Shown piece by piece: positions 10,136-18,307 of a stretch of DNA of 64,000 nt. Under the pieces are notes generated by a model. It searched no databases, was not told where the DNA came from, and worked only from the letters and a program-made list of their open reading frames with translations. This DNA comes from Qipengyuania gaetbuli (GTDB taxonomy: Bacteria > Pseudomonadota > Alphaproteobacteria > Sphingomonadales > Sphingomonadaceae). How positions within the stretch are numbered: position 1 is the stretch's first letter; the number at the start of each line of letters is the position of its first letter. Position numbers and translations under genes: made by a program. The stretch spans positions 682,001 through 746,000 of the forward strand of contig NZ_JAIVLR010000001.1 in the NCBI RefSeq assembly GCF_020524765.1. The letters are read 5' to 3'.

Positions 10136-10309
10136 ATGGCCACACAGCCCGACCCCGACCGGATCGACCCCTCCGCACCGCCGGAGATGCCGCCCCCGCA
10201 GCAGCCGAACGAAAGCCCGATGGAAGAGCCGCCCGGTATCGAGCCGCTCCAGCCGGACTATGACGAACCCTCGCCCTCTCCCTTGGAGACCCCGCCCCCG
10301 CCGGATTGA
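10136..10309 (+). CDS. Short proline-rich acidic protein, unknown function
   Basis: The frame encodes 57 aa, almost a third proline, with many Asp and Glu residues and motifs such as PPEMPPPQQP. It has no hydrophobic segment or signal peptide and is probably intrinsically disordered. AAAGGA lies seven bases upstream of the ATG. I do not recognise a family. The start is taken at the ATG after this site; the open frame upstream overlaps the tRNA-Leu locus and is not credible. Confidence 0.5.
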   Translation: MATQPDPDRIDPSAPPEMPPPQQPNESPMEEPPGIEPLQPDYDEPSPSPLETPPPPD

Positions 10310-10348
10310 CCTTGCGGGCAGGCGCAAGCGCGACTAGTGGCGCGACCC

Positions 10349-10633
10349 ATGAGCGACGACACCAAAGCAGACCTTCCGCCCGACCACCTTTCGGTGAACC
10401 CCAAGAGCGAACATTTCGACGTCGAAGTGCTGAAGCGCGGCGTGGGAATCCGCTTCAAGGGCCGCGAGCGGACCGACATCGAGGAATATTCGATTTCCGA
10501 AGGCTGGGTGCGCGTCCAGGCCGGCAAGACGGTCGACCGCAAGGGCAATCCGCTGACGCTCAAGCTGAGCGGCCCGGTCGAAGCCTGGTACGAAGACCTG
10601 GGCGACAATCCGCCGGTCAACAAGGCCGGCTGA
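10349..10633 (+). CDS. DUF3297 family protein
   Basis: The 94-aa cytosolic protein matches the DUF3297 pattern as I recall it: LSVNPKSEHFD near the N-terminus, RGVGIRFKGRERTDIEEY, then SEGWVRVQAGKTVDRKGNPLT and an acidic end. The ATG at 10349 fits the family start better than the in-frame GTG at 10337. The function is not known; the family is common in proteobacteria. Its TGA stop directly abuts the stop of the convergent CHAP gene (TGATCA), leaving no room for a terminator between them. Confidence 0.8.
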   Translation: MSDDTKADLPPDHLSVNPKSEHFDVEVLKRGVGIRFKGRERTDIEEYSISEGWVRVQAGKTVDRKGNPLTLKLSGPVEAWYEDLGDNPPVNKAG

Positions 10634-11245
10634 TCACTCCGCGTAATCGGCGAAAGCCGACAGGAACTCGCGCGAGGTCTTCCTCGGCGCGGGAGCCTGC
10701 GCAATCTGTACGGAAGCAGCGGGACGCGGGCTGCGGGCCTTGTCGGAATAGATGAACCCGGCGGTCGGCCAGCGCGTGGTCCCGAGGTCGCCGATCGGCG
10801 CATACCAGACCTGCACCTCGCTCCAGTCGTTCGCCGCCGAGACGTCCTGTGCCAGCACGTCCTTCTCGACCTGCCCGCGGCGGCCGTTGATAGGCGACCA
10901 GTTCGCATGGTCGAGCAGGACGCGGCGCGAATCGATCACACGGCTGACCGTTGCGACATGGCCCAGTTCCATCGATCGGTGCGGCCTAAAGGCGAGGACT
11001 GCGCCGGGGCGCGGCGCGCTGCCGGTTGCATAGCGACCCTGCGCCTGGTCCCACCAGGTATGCGCATCGCCATAAAGCTCGATCCCTGAAACCTCGCGCG
11101 CATAGGGCGCGCACTGGATGTAGGCGGTCAGCTCCTCGGACCCGTCGCTGGCATGGGCGGGTGCGTCCGACATGGCGGTCGCAGCGAAAAGACAGGCGGC
11201 GGTGGATGCGGCTAGCTTTCTCATGCCTCCGGCATAATCGGACAT
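10634..11245 (-). CDS. CHAP-domain protein (predicted secreted cysteine amidohydrolase/peptidase)
   Basis: The protein is about 203 aa, with a signal peptide (KLAASTAACLFAATAMS...AHA) and a CHAP domain. Catalytic elements are visible: the Cys in AYIQCAPYAREVSG, the His in MELGHVATVSRV and the polar LDHANW that follows. CHAP enzymes cleave peptidoglycan stem peptides or cross-bridges, and the leader places the protein in the periplasm. Two starts are possible. The ATG at 11224 has GGAGG only one base upstream, too close to work well, so I use the in-frame ATG at 11245. It is divergent from der. The C-terminal 40 residues are an unstructured Pro/Ala/Arg-rich tail. Confidence 0.8.
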   Translation of the reverse strand: MSDYAGGMRKLAASTAACLFAATAMSDAPAHASDGSEELTAYIQCAPYAREVSGIELYGDAHTWWDQAQGRYATGSAPRPGAVLAFRPHRSMELGHVATVSRVIDSRRVLLDHANWSPINGRRGQVEKDVLAQDVSAANDWSEVQVWYAPIGDLGTTRWPTAGFIYSDKARSPRPAASVQIAQAPAPRKTSREFLSAFADYAE

Positions 11246-11312
11246 GGTTAAGACAGGCCTAAGCCGCGCGCACTTGCCAATTTGCCCGCAAGAGGCCACT
11301 TGCCGCGACAGA

Positions 11313-12707
11313 ATGAACGCCTCCAAACCTACCGTGATCATCATCGGCCGGCCCAACGTGGGCAAGTCCACCCTGTTCAACAGGCTGGTTGGCAAGAAGC
11401 TCGCCCTGGTCGACGACCAGCCCGGCGTCACGCGCGACCGCCGGATGGGCGATGCTGTGATCGCAGGGCTCGAGTTCACCGTGGTCGACACCGCAGGCTG
11501 GGAAGACGAGGACGCCGAAACGCTGCCGGGCCGCATGCGCAAGCAGACCGAGGTCAGCCTGGAAGGCGCCGATGCCGCGCTGTTCGTCATCGATGCACGT
11601 GCGGGCATCACTCCGCTGGACGAGGAAATTGCCCGCTGGCTGCGCGAGCAGGAAGTGCCGGTCGTGCTCGTCGCCAACAAGGCCGAAGGCAAGGCGGCTG
11701 AAGCAGGCATTTACGAAAGCTATTCGCTGGGCCTGGGAGAGCCGGTGGGCATCTCGGCCGAGCACGGCGAAGGCGTGGCCGACCTGTTCGGCGGCTTGTG
11801 GCCGCTGATCGGTGCCAAGGCCGAAGAAGCCGAAACGGCTGCCGAGTTCGAGTTCGAGGACGATGAAGAGGCCCTGTCCGGTCCGCTCAAGCTGGCGATC
11901 GTCGGGCGTCCCAATGCCGGCAAGTCCACGCTGATCAACCAGCTGCTGGGCGAAGACCGCCTGCTGACCGGGCCCGAGGCCGGGATCACCCGCGATTCCA
12001 TCGCCGTCGACTGGGAATGGTTCGACCCCAAGGCCAACGCGACACGCCAGATCCGCCTGATCGACACCGCCGGCATGCGCAAGCGCGCCCGCGTGGTCGA
12101 CAAGCTCGAGAAACTGTCGGTCGCCGATGCCCGCCGCGCGATCGATTTCGCCGAGGTCGTGGTGCTGCTGCTCGATGCGACCAAGGGGCTCGAACACCAG
12201 GACCTCAAGATCGCCAGCCAGGTGCTCGAAGAAGGTCGTGCGCTGATGGTCGCGATCAACAAGTGGGATATCGCGGAAAACGCCAGCTCGCTGTTCAACG
12301 GCATCCGCGAGGCGCTGAACGAAGGACTGGCACAGGTCCGCGGCGTGCCGCTGTTCGCCGTGTCAGCCAAGACCGGCAAGGGCCTCGACACCATGCTGTC
12401 CGCGGCTTTCGAACTGCGCGAGGCGTGGAGCCGCCGCGTACCGACCGCGGCACTCAACCGCTGGTTCGACGACGCGCTGGAAGCGAACCCGCCGCCCGCG
12501 CCCAAAGGCAAGCGCATCAAGCTGCGCTACATCACCCAGGCCAGCACCCGTCCGCCGCGCTTCGTCGTGTTCGGCACGCGGCTGGACATGCTGCCCAAGA
12601 GCTACGAGCGTTACCTCGTCAACGGCATCCGCCAGAAGCTGGGCTTCGATGCCGTGCCCGTCCGCGTCGTGCTCAAGTCGCCCAAGAACCCCTACAAGAA
12701 GGACTGA
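11313..12707 (+). CDS. der: Ribosome biogenesis GTPase Der (EngA)
   Basis: The 464-aa protein has two consecutive GTPase domains. The first P-loop is GRPNVGKST near residue 12, the second GRPNAGKST near residue 197. Each is followed by DTAG (DTAGWED, DTAGMRKR) and NKAE or NKWD specificity motifs. A C-terminal KH-like domain ends in KSPKNPYKKD. The two-G-domain arrangement is unique to Der, which matures the 50S subunit. The start is the ATG before the first strand of the first G domain. A long acidic linker (EFEFEDDEEAL) joins the domains. DUF2721 follows after six bases. Confidence 0.97.
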   Translation: MNASKPTVIIIGRPNVGKSTLFNRLVGKKLALVDDQPGVTRDRRMGDAVIAGLEFTVVDTAGWEDEDAETLPGRMRKQTEVSLEGADAALFVIDARAGITPLDEEIARWLREQEVPVVLVANKAEGKAAEAGIYESYSLGLGEPVGISAEHGEGVADLFGGLWPLIGAKAEEAETAAEFEFEDDEEALSGPLKLAIVGRPNAGKSTLINQLLGEDRLLTGPEAGITRDSIAVDWEWFDPKANATRQIRLIDTAGMRKRARVVDKLEKLSVADARRAIDFAEVVVLLLDATKGLEHQDLKIASQVLEEGRALMVAINKWDIAENASSLFNGIREALNEGLAQVRGVPLFAVSAKTGKGLDTMLSAAFELREAWSRRVPTAALNRWFDDALEANPPPAPKGKRIKLRYITQASTRPPRFVVFGTRLDMLPKSYERYLVNGIRQKLGFDAVPVRVVLKSPKNPYKKD

Positions 12708-12712
12708 TCGCG

Positions 12713-13204
12713 ATGCCGGTCGACCTGCTCCTCAGCCTGCCGGGGATCGACATCATCGAGCGCACCAGTTCTAGCGTCCGCGTCCAGAACGTGGTGCAGC
12801 TTTCGCTGGCACCGGCGTTCCTCCTCGCCGGTATCGGCGCGGTCATGAACGTCATGACCAACCGGCTGATCTGGGTCGCCAACAAGATCGAGCGCATCCT
12901 TGCCGCCGACGAGGCGGGCGAGGCAGGCGATTTGGTAAAGGAACTGCCCGCGCTGGAACGCCGCCGCGTGCTGGCCCAGCGCGCGGTGATGCTGAGCACC
13001 GCATCGGCTTTCACCATCAGCATCGTCATCATGCTGCTGTTCGTGAGCGCCTTCATCCGCACCCCGCTAGGCACGCTCGTCGCGCTCTCGTGGCTGGTCA
13101 CGATGGCGCTGCTGATGGCAGGCCTTGCCGCCTTCCTCATGGAAACGCGCACCGCGGCAAGGCGCAATCACGAACGCATGGTCGAGCGCATCGGCGGCGA
13201 CTGA
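12713..13204 (+). CDS. DUF2721 family membrane protein
   Basis: The 163-aa protein has three hydrophobic segments: one near residues 30-50 (LAPAFLLAGIGAVMNVM) and a pair near 95-150. A basic cytosolic loop ends in ERRRVLAQRAVML, which fits the DUF2721 pattern. AAGGA lies upstream of the ATG and within the der 3' end, suggesting translation coupled to der. Its biochemical role is unknown; an inner-membrane location is predicted. Confidence 0.75.
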   Translation: MPVDLLLSLPGIDIIERTSSSVRVQNVVQLSLAPAFLLAGIGAVMNVMTNRLIWVANKIERILAADEAGEAGDLVKELPALERRRVLAQRAVMLSTASAFTISIVIMLLFVSAFIRTPLGTLVALSWLVTMALLMAGLAAFLMETRTAARRNHERMVERIGGD

Positions 13205-13321
13205 CCGTATTTCCGCCTCCGGTCGGGGACAGGCCGACGCTACGGAAAGGCGACTATCGCTGCGTTATCTGCCGTTAATCGGTGCCGCCCCAGCCTCCCT
13301 TTCGAGCAAGGGAGATTTGCC

Positions 13322-13522
13322 ATGCAGAGAATCAGCCTCTCGATCGTCCCCCACGGGGAAGACCACGCGCTGGAATTCGACGCGCTCGACATTGCCGCCG
13401 CGCTCATGATTGCCGACATCAATGCAGCCGAGGGCCCGGCAGAACTGCGCGATGGCACGCGGCACATCGCCACCCTGCGCCGCCACGGATCGAGCGGCGC
13501 GGCCTTCTGGGAAGTGTCGTGA
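13322..13522 (+). CDS. Small hypothetical protein
   Basis: A 66-aa frame preceded by AAGGGAG six bases before the ATG. The N-terminus (MQRISLSIVPHGED) and the C-terminal RRHGSSGAAFWEVS look like a small beta-rich soluble protein. It has no signal peptide, Cys pair or recognised motif. The good Shine-Dalgarno site and the lack of an overlapping competitor make it a likely real gene of unknown function. It is convergent with bfr, with ten bases between the stops. Confidence 0.6.
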   Translation: MQRISLSIVPHGEDHALEFDALDIAAALMIADINAAEGPAELRDGTRHIATLRRHGSSGAAFWEVS

Positions 13523-13532
13523 GCGGGCCGGC

Positions 13533-14030
13533 CTAGCCGGCGTTTTCCTGCGCGTCGCCGGCGGGCTTGGAGTTGAGCTGGACGTAATTCTGCAGGCCCA
13601 TGCGTTCGATCATGTCGAACTGGGTCTCGAGGAAGTCGACATGCTCTTCCTCGCTTTCAAGAATGCGCTCGAAAATCTCGCGGCTGACATAGTCGCGCAC
13701 GCTTTCGCAGTGTTCGATCGCGTCGCGCAGCAGCGGGATCGCCTCGTTTTCCATCGCGAGGTCGGCGCGCAGGATTTCCTCCACCGTCTCGCCGACCTTG
13801 AGCTTGTGGATGGCCTGGAAATTGGGGAGCCCGTTCAGGAACAGGATCCGTTCGGCAAGGATGTCGGCGTGCTTCATCTCGTCGATGGATTCGTGCCGCT
13901 CGTACTCGGCCAGCTTGCTGACGCCCCAGTCGGCCAGCACGCGGTAGTGCAGCCAGTACTGGTTGATCGCCGTCAATTCGTTGGTCAGCGCCTTGTTGAG
14001 GTATTCGATGGTTTTCGGATCGCCTTTCAT
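13533..14030 (-). CDS. bfr: Bacterioferritin
   Basis: The 165-aa four-helix protein carries all ferroxidase ligands at standard positions: Glu18, Glu51, His54, Glu94, Glu127 and His130. Met52, the haem ligand at subunit interfaces, is present (DEMKHAD). It forms a 24-subunit shell storing ferric iron in the cytoplasm. The bacterioferritin-associated ferredoxin gene bfd lies just upstream on the same strand, but a terminator-like hairpin between them suggests separate transcription of bfr. Confidence 0.96.
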   Translation of the reverse strand: MKGDPKTIEYLNKALTNELTAINQYWLHYRVLADWGVSKLAEYERHESIDEMKHADILAERILFLNGLPNFQAIHKLKVGETVEEILRADLAMENEAIPLLRDAIEHCESVRDYVSREIFERILESEEEHVDFLETQFDMIERMGLQNYVQLNSKPAGDAQENAG

Positions 14031-14103
14031 GGCCCTGTCCCTTTGTCTGGATTGAGGGCCGGACTATGCGTCTACAGGCGCATGCGGGCAAGGCAGGAAA
14101 CGC

Positions 14104-14130
14104 AAAAAAACTGGCGGAAATCCGGCAGTT
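14104..14130 (-). terminator. Rho-independent terminator between bfd and bfr
   Basis: On the minus strand AACTGcCGGATTTCCGcCAGTT forms a stem with one mismatch and is followed by a seven-T run. It lies about 26 bases after the bfd stop. Confidence 0.65.
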
Positions 14131-14155
14131 GCGAGCGATTTTCAGTAGCGGTTTG

Positions 14156-14347
14156 TTACCGGCTGCAGGCCGGTTCGAAGGCCATTTCGCGCTCTTCGAA
14201 GATGATCGCATCGGCTTCGTCGAGGCAGGCGCCGCAATTGGGCCGCTTGCCGAGTGCGGCATAGCAGGCTTCCGCATCGCCCGAAACGCGGCGCGCCGTG
14301 GCACGCAACTCGGTTTCGCGGATGGCATTGCAGATGCAGGTGTACAC
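14156..14347 (-). CDS. bfd: Bacterioferritin-associated ferredoxin (Bfd-type [2Fe-2S] protein)
   Basis: The 63-aa protein has the Bfd iron-sulfur ligand set: Cys4 and Cys6 (TCICNAI), Cys38 and Cys41 (NCGACL). Bfd delivers electrons to bacterioferritin haem to release stored iron. I use the GTG at 14347 because Bfd proteins begin directly with this motif and AAGGA lies ten bases upstream; the TTG ten codons earlier is less likely. Two palindromic operators lie immediately upstream, the nearer overlapping the ribosome-binding site. Together with the adjacent bfr this makes an iron-storage and mobilisation locus. Confidence 0.9.
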   Translation of the reverse strand: MYTCICNAIRETELRATARRVSGDAEACYAALGKRPNCGACLDEADAIIFEEREMAFEPACSR

Positions 14348-14360
14348 GGTCTCGAAGTCC

Positions 14361-14377
14361 TTGCGATTGATTCGCAA
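14361..14377. promoter_or_regulatory. Palindromic operator, copy 2, upstream of bfd
   Basis: The sequence TTGCGA-N5-TCGCAA is a perfect 6-bp inverted repeat; a flanking C/G extends the arms to 7 bp. It ends 13 bases before the bfd GTG and overlaps the AAGGA ribosome-binding site, so a bound protein would block initiation. A Fur-like iron regulator is the natural candidate given the target gene, but this is inference. Confidence 0.65.
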
Positions 14378-14388
14378 GAGCAGATGTA

Positions 14389-14405
14389 TTGCGAATTAGT
14401 CGCAA
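14389..14405. promoter_or_regulatory. Palindromic operator, copy 1, upstream of bfd
   Basis: A second TTGCGA-N5-TCGCAA element with arms extending to 8 bp (TATTGCGA/TCGCAATA). Its centre is 28 bp from the centre of the other copy, close to integral helical turns, which would favour cooperative binding on one face. Confidence 0.65.
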
Positions 14406-14415
14406 TAGCAAGCCT

Positions 14416-15687
14416 TCACCGCTTCAACGCGAACATCCGTCCATAGGTCAGGCAGCGCCACAGCCATTCGAGGGGGCCGTAGCGAAAGCGTTCCAGCCAC
14501 GGTTTGGACCATGCCAGCATCAGCACCCAGGTCGCCAGCACGAAGCCATACAGCTCGATTCGCCCGAAGCGCGCGAACAGGTCGAGCCCCCAGTTGCCGA
14601 ACACGAACAGCATCACGATCGAGGTGCCGAGGTAGTTGGTGAAGGCCGCGCGCCCCGCGGCTGAGACACGGTCTGCGACCCACCCGCCCGCCTTCGGCGC
14701 ATGGAGCGCGAGCAGGACGGCAAGGCCCAGCACCATGAACAGGCGCGGGATATGCGACCAGCCGACGAATGCGGCGAGCGTGCCGTAATAGGTGAGCCCT
14801 GAATTTTTCGTCGCGATCGCGATCCACAGGTGCAGGGCCGCGCCAATGACAAGGCCCGCCCAGGCCCAGCCACGCAGCTTGCGGCTGTCCCAGCGCCCGT
14901 CGAACAGGCCCTTCTGGTAGAGCACCATGCCGAACAGCATCAGTGGCAGCGTCTCGAAGGCGAAGAAGAACAGCGACATCGCCGGCCCAGAAGCGTGCTC
15001 GGTGATATTGTGTTCGACATAGTCGAAATAGGTACCGTCCTGCCGGATTACGGTCTCGGCGCGCCCGTCGGCGAGGTCTTCCTCGGCGGCGACCTGCAAT
15101 TCCTGCTGCATCGGGGCGAATACGGCATTGTCCTGGTGGTCGCCATCTGCGGCAACCTGCATGAAGATCGTCATCATGCCGTAGAGCAATGCGCCCGCGA
15201 TATAGGCGAGAATGCCGAACACCAGCTTCTTGCGCACGCTCATGCCGATGAAGACGGCCACGGCGATCAATCCGCTGATCGCGTAAAGGAACAGGATGTC
15301 CCCGCGCCAGATGAAGTAGAAATGGATCAGCCCGAACAGGCCGAGCCACAGCAGGCGCTTCACCTGCAGCCAGACCGTGCCGCCCTTGGCCCAGACGCGC
15401 TCCATGAAGAGGTATAGCCCGGCCCCGAACAACAGGCTGAACAGCCCCCGCATCTTGCCGTCGATCAGGACGAACTGGGCGACCCACAGCCAGCCGTCGG
15501 CCGGGCCCGGCTCGGTCGCGAAACCGTCGGGGAACATGTAGGCAGTGAACGGCTGACCCATCGCGAAGATGTTCGCCGCAAGGATGCCCATGACGGCGAG
15601 GCCGCGGATGAAGTCGAGGCTGGCAATCCGTCCGCCGGTTTCGGCAATAGGCTGCGGCCGGTCAGGTGTCGTCGCTTCGCTGTCCAT
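14416..15687 (-). CDS. DUF418 family multi-pass membrane protein
   Basis: The 423-aa protein opens with a soluble acidic segment, then the hallmark RIASLDFIRGLAVMGILAANI helix shared by DUF418/YeiB and acyltransferase-3-like proteins. About eight to ten hydrophobic segments follow. The family C-terminal region includes AFTNYLGTSIVMLF and ends in GPLEWLWRCLTYG. The molecular role is unknown; location should be the inner membrane. It lies upstream of bfd on the same strand, but the operators in the 68-base gap suggest bfd has its own promoter. Confidence 0.85.
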   Translation of the reverse strand: MDSEATTPDRPQPIAETGGRIASLDFIRGLAVMGILAANIFAMGQPFTAYMFPDGFATEPGPADGWLWVAQFVLIDGKMRGLFSLLFGAGLYLFMERVWAKGGTVWLQVKRLLWLGLFGLIHFYFIWRGDILFLYAISGLIAVAVFIGMSVRKKLVFGILAYIAGALLYGMMTIFMQVAADGDHQDNAVFAPMQQELQVAAEEDLADGRAETVIRQDGTYFDYVEHNITEHASGPAMSLFFFAFETLPLMLFGMVLYQKGLFDGRWDSRKLRGWAWAGLVIGAALHLWIAIATKNSGLTYYGTLAAFVGWSHIPRLFMVLGLAVLLALHAPKAGGWVADRVSAAGRAAFTNYLGTSIVMLFVFGNWGLDLFARFGRIELYGFVLATWVLMLAWSKPWLERFRYGPLEWLWRCLTYGRMFALKR

Positions 15688-15779
15688 GATCCCCCCTTGT
15701 CCTAAGCGGGGTTACGCCTCTGCCCGGCGGGGTGACACCCCCGCCAGCCGACCTGCGCACAGCTTTCGACGAAGGCTGC

Positions 15780-16784
15780 TCAGCGGGTGACGAGGCAATC
15801 CTGCCCGCTACGCTTGAGCGAAGCGCAGGCGGACGCGGCCTCGGAGCGGCTGGCATAGCCTGCCGCATAGAGCACGGTCAGCTTGCCCGAAGCCTTCTCG
15901 AGCTTCTCCCGCCCGGCGATCTCGGGCCGCGATGCCAGTTGCCGCCACATGCGGTCGGCATTGCCTGCCACGGCGAATGATCCGAGCTGGACCTTCCATT
16001 CGCCGGCAGGCTTCGTAGCCGGCGCTTTCGGCGCGGCAGGCTTGGCCGGAGCGGGTGCAGGCGCGGCCAGCGCTGCGACAGTCACCGGGGCCTTGTGGAC
16101 CTGGACGGGCTTGGGCGCAGGTGAAGGAGCAGGCGCAGGGGCGGCGGGATCTTCCGTTGCCCCCAGAGCGAGGTCGACCGCAGCAAGGTCCCGGGCGCGG
16201 CGCGATTCGGTGTCGGCCCTGATCGAGACGGCCAGCGCCTGGGCCTGCTGGCGTTGCTCCAGTGGGATATATTCGTCCATCTGGGCCAGCGCGCTCGCCG
16301 CCTGCGGCAGTCCCGTGCTGTTGGCCAGTGTCAGCAGGGCATAGGCGCGCGGCCAGTCCTTGTCGGCAAGGTCGCCGTTGAAATGCGCGATACCGAGTAG
16401 GTATTGCGCGCGCGGATCGCCCCGCCCTGCCGCACCCGCGACATAGGGCATGGCCTTTTCGCGCTCCCCCTTCTGGAACAGTAGCAGGCCGTACTGGTCG
16501 GCGGCGCGCAGGTGCCCCTGCGCTGCAGCCTGCGCATAGAGCGTCTCGGCCTGCGCATCGTCCGCCGGCACGCCGCGTCCCAGCCGGTAAGCCTGCGCGA
16601 GGTTGAACTGTGCATCGGCATCGCCTGCACGCGCCGGTTCGCGCCATTCGCGCACCGCGGCATCGTAATTGCCCGCGCTCCACGCATCGACACCGGCCTT
16701 CACGTCGGCCAGCGCCGCACCCGCAGGCAGCAGCACTGCGAGCGCTGCGACAGCTGCGCAAATGCCTGGTTTGTGGAGCTTCAT
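15780..16784 (-). CDS. Secreted Sel1-repeat and SPOR-domain protein
   Basis: The product is 334 aa. A signal peptide (AAVAALAVLLPAGAALA) precedes Sel1/TPR-like repeats (AQFNLAQAYRLGRGVP, AQYLLGIAHFNGDL) up to about residue 190. A Pro/Ala/Lys linker follows, then a C-terminal SPOR domain (WKVQLGSFAVAGNADRMW...). SPOR domains bind glycan strands denuded of stem peptides at division sites. The ATG at 16784 is preferred because GGGGA lies eight bases upstream; a GTG two codons earlier is in frame. It is divergent from an orphan parA, and a second SPOR protein lies beyond that, suggesting a shared envelope or division role. Confidence 0.85.
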   Translation of the reverse strand: MKLHKPGICAAVAALAVLLPAGAALADVKAGVDAWSAGNYDAAVREWREPARAGDADAQFNLAQAYRLGRGVPADDAQAETLYAQAAAQGHLRAADQYGLLLFQKGEREKAMPYVAGAAGRGDPRAQYLLGIAHFNGDLADKDWPRAYALLTLANSTGLPQAASALAQMDEYIPLEQRQQAQALAVSIRADTESRRARDLAAVDLALGATEDPAAPAPAPSPAPKPVQVHKAPVTVAALAAPAPAPAKPAAPKAPATKPAGEWKVQLGSFAVAGNADRMWRQLASRPEIAGREKLEKASGKLTVLYAAGYASRSEAASACASLKRSGQDCLVTR

Positions 16785-16913
16785 CTGCACGTCCCCGTCC
16801 TTTTCCCTGCGCCGGTGGATACCCGCCGAGGCGGTCTGATAGCAACGCCCGGCTTAACAAAGCCTCGACATTGCGGCCTCGCCCCCTCGCAAATGAATGT
16901 CCGGCAAAATTAA

Positions 16914-16926
16914 CCCTAAATTAGGG
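16914..16926. promoter_or_regulatory. Palindrome in the divergent SPOR/parA gap
   Basis: CCCTAA-A-TTAGGG is a perfect 6-1-6 inverted repeat in an AT-rich patch about 80 bases upstream of the parA start and 130 bases from the divergent SPOR gene. TTAA lies immediately to its left. It could be an operator for the downstream putative DNA-binding protein or a global regulator. Confidence 0.4.
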
Positions 16927-17007
16927 GTAGTCTGCGATTTCCTTCTGTCGAGAGGGCCGCACCTTCGCGGCTCGACGTGGCTACAGGCGCAATCAGGGGG
17001 ACCAACC

Positions 17008-17724
17008 TTGCGTGTATTGGCATTGGCATCGCAGAAGGGCGGATCGGGCAAGACCACCCTATCCGGACATCTAGCCGTTCAGGCACAGCGAGCGGGCGCA
17101 GGCCCGGTCGTGCTGATCGACATCGACCCGCAAGGCTCGCTTGCCGACTGGTGGAACGAGCGCGAGGCGGAACTTCCCGCCTTCGCCCAGACGACGGTCG
17201 CCCGGCTCGCCAACGACCTGGCGGTCCTGCGCCAGCAGGGCTTCAAGCTGGCCGTCATCGATACGCCGCCGGCGATCACCATGGCCATCCAGTCGGTGAT
17301 TTCGGTTGCCGAGCTGATCGTCGTGCCGACCCGTCCCAGCCCGCACGATCTGCGCGCCGTCGGTGCCACCGTCGACCTGTGCGAACGCGCCGGCAAGCCG
17401 CTGATCTTCGTGGTCAACGCAGCCACGCCCAAGGCCAAAATCACTTCGGAAGCCGCCGTCGCGCTGTCGCAGCACGGCACGGTCGCCCCGATCACCCTGC
17501 ACCACCGCACCGACTTCGCTGCCTCGATGATCGACGGCCGCACGGTCATGGAAGTGGATCCGGAAAGCCGTTCGGCTGCCGAGGTCACCGCGCTGTGGAA
17601 GTATATCGCGGACCGCCTCGAAAAGAATTTCCGCCGCACCGTGTTTGCCGCGCCGAACTCGCAGTCGGCCGTGCCAGGTGCCTATCGTCCCGCCGGTGGC
17701 TTCGGCCGTCGGGTCGCCCAGTAA
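17008..17724 (+). CDS. Orphan ParA-family ATPase
   Basis: The 238-aa protein begins, in my reading, at a TTG (LRVLALASQKGG) with AGGGGG seven bases upstream. Longer N-terminal readings add a non-conserved, low-quality extension. The deviant Walker A KGGSGKTT, the DIDPQGS motif and DTPPAI are all present, as in ParA/MipZ-type ATPases that form gradients on the nucleoid or membrane. The adjacent gene is not a ParB; it is a short protein with a helical C-terminus. The family therefore resembles orphan ParA positioning systems rather than chromosome parAB. Genes at 17755 and 18308 follow on the same strand. Confidence 0.88.
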   Translation: MRVLALASQKGGSGKTTLSGHLAVQAQRAGAGPVVLIDIDPQGSLADWWNEREAELPAFAQTTVARLANDLAVLRQQGFKLAVIDTPPAITMAIQSVISVAELIVVPTRPSPHDLRAVGATVDLCERAGKPLIFVVNAATPKAKITSEAAVALSQHGTVAPITLHHRTDFAASMIDGRTVMEVDPESRSAAEVTALWKYIADRLEKNFRRTVFAAPNSQSAVPGAYRPAGGFGRRVAQ

Positions 17725-17754
17725 GAGCAAAAGAGGAAAGGCGGGGCTAGCCGG

Positions 17755-18267
17755 ATGTCTGACGCCAATTTCGCATCGCTCTCTTCGACCCTGCTGGCGC
17801 GCAAGGGTGGCGCCAAGCCTGCCATGCGTCCGCAGTCGACGATTGCCGGGCCAGTGGACGGAGCCGCAGCGGCGGCCAATCTCGAAGACCTGGGCTGGAA
17901 CGATATGGGTGACGACGCGCCTGTTGCCGAAAGCAAGAGCGCTCAGGTCGTCTCGATCGCACCGCTGGCCGCCAATGAAAGCGGCGGTCCGAACCAGGTA
18001 CGCGCTTCGCTGGATCGCATCGCGAGCCAGCTGGAAAAGAAGCCGGAAGACAAACAGCCCGTCCAGCGCGCTTCCGCGCTGCGCCAGGGCAAGCGCGCAG
18101 CCTTCACGCTGCGCCTCGACCAGAAACGGCACCTCATGCTGCGCCTCGCCTGCACCGTTCGCGGTGCCAGCGCCCAGCAGCTGGTGACCGACGCACTCGA
18201 CGGCCTCTTGGCCGAAATGCCGGAAATCGCCGCGCTCGCTGCCCAGGTGCAGCGGGACGGTCAGTGA
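17755..18267 (+). CDS. ParA-associated protein with possible ribbon-helix-helix C-terminus
   Basis: The 170-aa protein has a disordered N-terminal half (STLLARKGGAKPAMRPQ, many Ala, Pro and Asp). The compact C-terminal segment (AAFTLRLDQKRHLMLRLACT...QQLVTDALDGLL) resembles a ribbon-helix-helix fold: one beta strand and two helices. A ribbon-helix-helix partner next to an orphan ParA suggests a ParA activator or cargo adaptor that also binds DNA. The basic N-terminal motif LLARKGGAKP could stimulate the ATPase, as N-terminal Lys/Arg peptides do in ParB and related partners. Family assignment is uncertain. Confidence 0.7.
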   Translation: MSDANFASLSSTLLARKGGAKPAMRPQSTIAGPVDGAAAAANLEDLGWNDMGDDAPVAESKSAQVVSIAPLAANESGGPNQVRASLDRIASQLEKKPEDKQPVQRASALRQGKRAAFTLRLDQKRHLMLRLACTVRGASAQQLVTDALDGLLAEMPEIAALAAQVQRDGQ

Positions 18268-18307
18268 GCACAACCAAGGACGTGGGATCGCCTTTAGGGG
18301 GTAAGCA

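Noticed and set aside
14048..14080. ATGCG...CGCAT repeat upstream of bfr as another iron operator
   Set aside because: The arms differ from the TTGCGA operators and the 8-base spacer has no matching partner, so it is probably chance.
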